Under the pieces are notes generated by a model. That model was given only the letters and a program-made list of their open reading frames with translations. It was not told the origin of the DNA and made no database searches. Of a DNA stretch of 15,016 nt, positions 14,577-15,016 are shown piece by piece (position 1 is the first letter of the stretch; each line of letters begins with the position of its first letter). Source of the DNA: Pirellulales bacterium (lineage in GTDB: Bacteria > Planctomycetota > Planctomycetia > Pirellulales > JAICIG01); the NCBI GenBank assembly GCA_025924495.1, contig JAICIG010000171.1, forward strand, positions 1 to 15,016, written 5' to 3'. The position numbers and the translations under genes were made by a program.

Positions 14577-14790
14577 ACCCTGCCAATCCGGCCATTGACA
14601 GTCCATAGGCAAGAGCCGTCAGCATGAGCCAGCCGGCAAACAGCCAGGCCTTCCAAGCGGCGATTTGCGCCGGGCGATCGGGTTCATCGGCCGGCAGGAA
14701 TGCCGCGGCGACAATCCGTCGCGCGATTTTTAACGGTTCGCTCTTGACGCTCGACTTAGAACCGGCGGGGTCGCGCAGCGGTGCGATCAT
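14575..14790 (-). CDS. Small single-helix membrane protein, unknown function
   Basis: The 71-aa protein starts at the ATG at 14790, with AAGGAAG 7 nt upstream, and overlaps the stop of the GT9 gene (ATGA), so it is probably translated with it. A longer frame to 14850 exists but has no ribosome site and would lie inside the GT9 gene. Residues 1-45 are polar and basic (SSVKSEPLKIARRIV), and about 48-70 form one membrane helix (AWLFAGWLMLTALAYGLSM). I recognise no family. Its tight coupling between a glycosyltransferase and a membrane glycosyltransferase suggests an accessory subunit of the glycan machinery, which is inference only. Confidence 0.7.
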   Translation of the reverse strand: MIAPLRDPAGSKSSVKSEPLKIARRIVAAAFLPADEPDRPAQIAAWKAWLFAGWLMLTALAYGLSMAGLAG

Positions 14791-15016
14791 GTTTGATCTT
14801 CCTTGCCGCCGATTTGCACCGTGGCCGTCGCCGCGCATGTTTCCAGGCAAGGGCTTGCGACCTCAATCTCAGTACGCCGAATGCGAATTGCAAGGGGCTC
14901 AATCCGGGGCAGTTGTCCGAGCACCTCCCCCGGCGTCAATCGAGACATGCAAGGATGATCGGCCCAAGGGCACGTTTGCCGATGGCAAGGCGAGCAGGCC
15001 GTCTCTTGCCTGAGGA
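14787..15016 (-). CDS. GT9 (heptosyltransferase-like) glycosyltransferase, C-terminus only
   Basis: The minus-strand frame is open from the window edge (first full codon at 15014) to a TGA at 14787-14789, giving the last 75 residues. ACSPCHRQTCPWADHPCMSR at residues 6-25 of the fragment, followed by LTPGEVLGQL, is the Cys-rich CSPC...CP...H.CM...I.PE.V tail found in many family-9 glycosyltransferases (ADP-heptose:LPS heptosyltransferase-like proteins). These cytoplasmic enzymes transfer heptose or related sugars to lipid-linked acceptors. After the helix the chain runs on for some 35 more residues, with two further cysteines (C56, C60), longer than the usual ending. The stop overlaps the ATG of the 71-aa gene. 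The N-terminal catalytic part is outside the window, so acceptor and donor are unknown. Other frames across this stretch are interrupted by stops. Confidence 0.75.
   Translation of the reverse strand, partial: LRQETACSPCHRQTCPWADHPCMSRLTPGEVLGQLPRIEPLAIRIRRTEIEVASPCLETCAATATVQIGGKEDQT

Noticed and set aside
14791..14850. N-terminal extension of the 71-aa protein to 14850
   Set aside because: It lies wholly inside the GT9 coding end and has no ribosome site, whereas AAGGAAG precedes the ATG at 14790.
14624..15013. 129-codon plus-strand frame at the right edge
   Set aside because: It is antisense to the GT9 tail, whose Cys motif is convincing on the minus strand.
1..15016. CRISPR arrays, insertion sequences, tRNA or rRNA genes
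   Set aside because: I saw no regularly spaced repeats, no transposase motifs with terminal repeats and no tRNA T-loop pattern in the gaps.

Overview
The window looks like chromosomal DNA of a planctomycete, probably of the Pirellulales type. The base composition is moderately GC-rich. An E. coli-type homodimeric pyruvate dehydrogenase sits beside a secreted protein with an SH3-like domain and TPRs, and many starts have weak Shine-Dalgarno signals or use TTG/GTG. The taxonomic call is inference from gene content and style. I see no mobile element, CRISPR array, tRNA or rRNA.

Left part (1-6565, all minus strand): the complete pyruvate dehydrogenase complex. Transcription runs lpdA (E3) -> aceE (E1) -> aceF (E2) -> a TPR gene that leaves the window at base 1. 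The gaps aceE-aceF and aceF-TPR are 21 nt each, so these three are probably one operon. lpdA is separated from aceE by 157 nt that hold a perfect 8-bp inverted repeat right at the lpdA stop, so it may be a separate unit. Together E1, E2 and E3 convert pyruvate to acetyl-CoA, CO2 and NADH. The TPR protein is exported and is not an obvious part of that reaction.

Middle (6566-8939): a 544-bp divergent intergenic region with clustered palindromes, then two plus-strand genes. The first encodes a secreted or membrane-anchored gluzincin-type zinc protease read from a TTG start. The second encodes an atypical Nudix-family hydrolase read from a GTG start. Two small hairpins lie between the Nudix gene and the convergent cluster on its right.

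Right part (8940-15016, all minus strand): a tightly packed surface-glycan cluster. In transcription order it contains the C-terminus of a GT9 (heptosyltransferase-like) glycosyltransferase, a 71-aa single-helix membrane protein overlapping it by ATGA, a 631-aa polytopic GT39/ArnT-like glycosyltransferase, a DPM1-like GT2 with two C-terminal helices, a 563-aa toroid-fold protein resembling heparinase II/III or alginate lyase, and a PF03706-type (LPG_synthase_TM) membrane protein overlapping it by TTGA. The mix (polyprenyl-phosphate sugar synthesis, lipid-linked sugar transfer, a flippase-like protein and a lyase-fold enzyme) suggests assembly or modification of an envelope polysaccharide or glycoprotein glycan. 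The final product cannot be read from the sequence.
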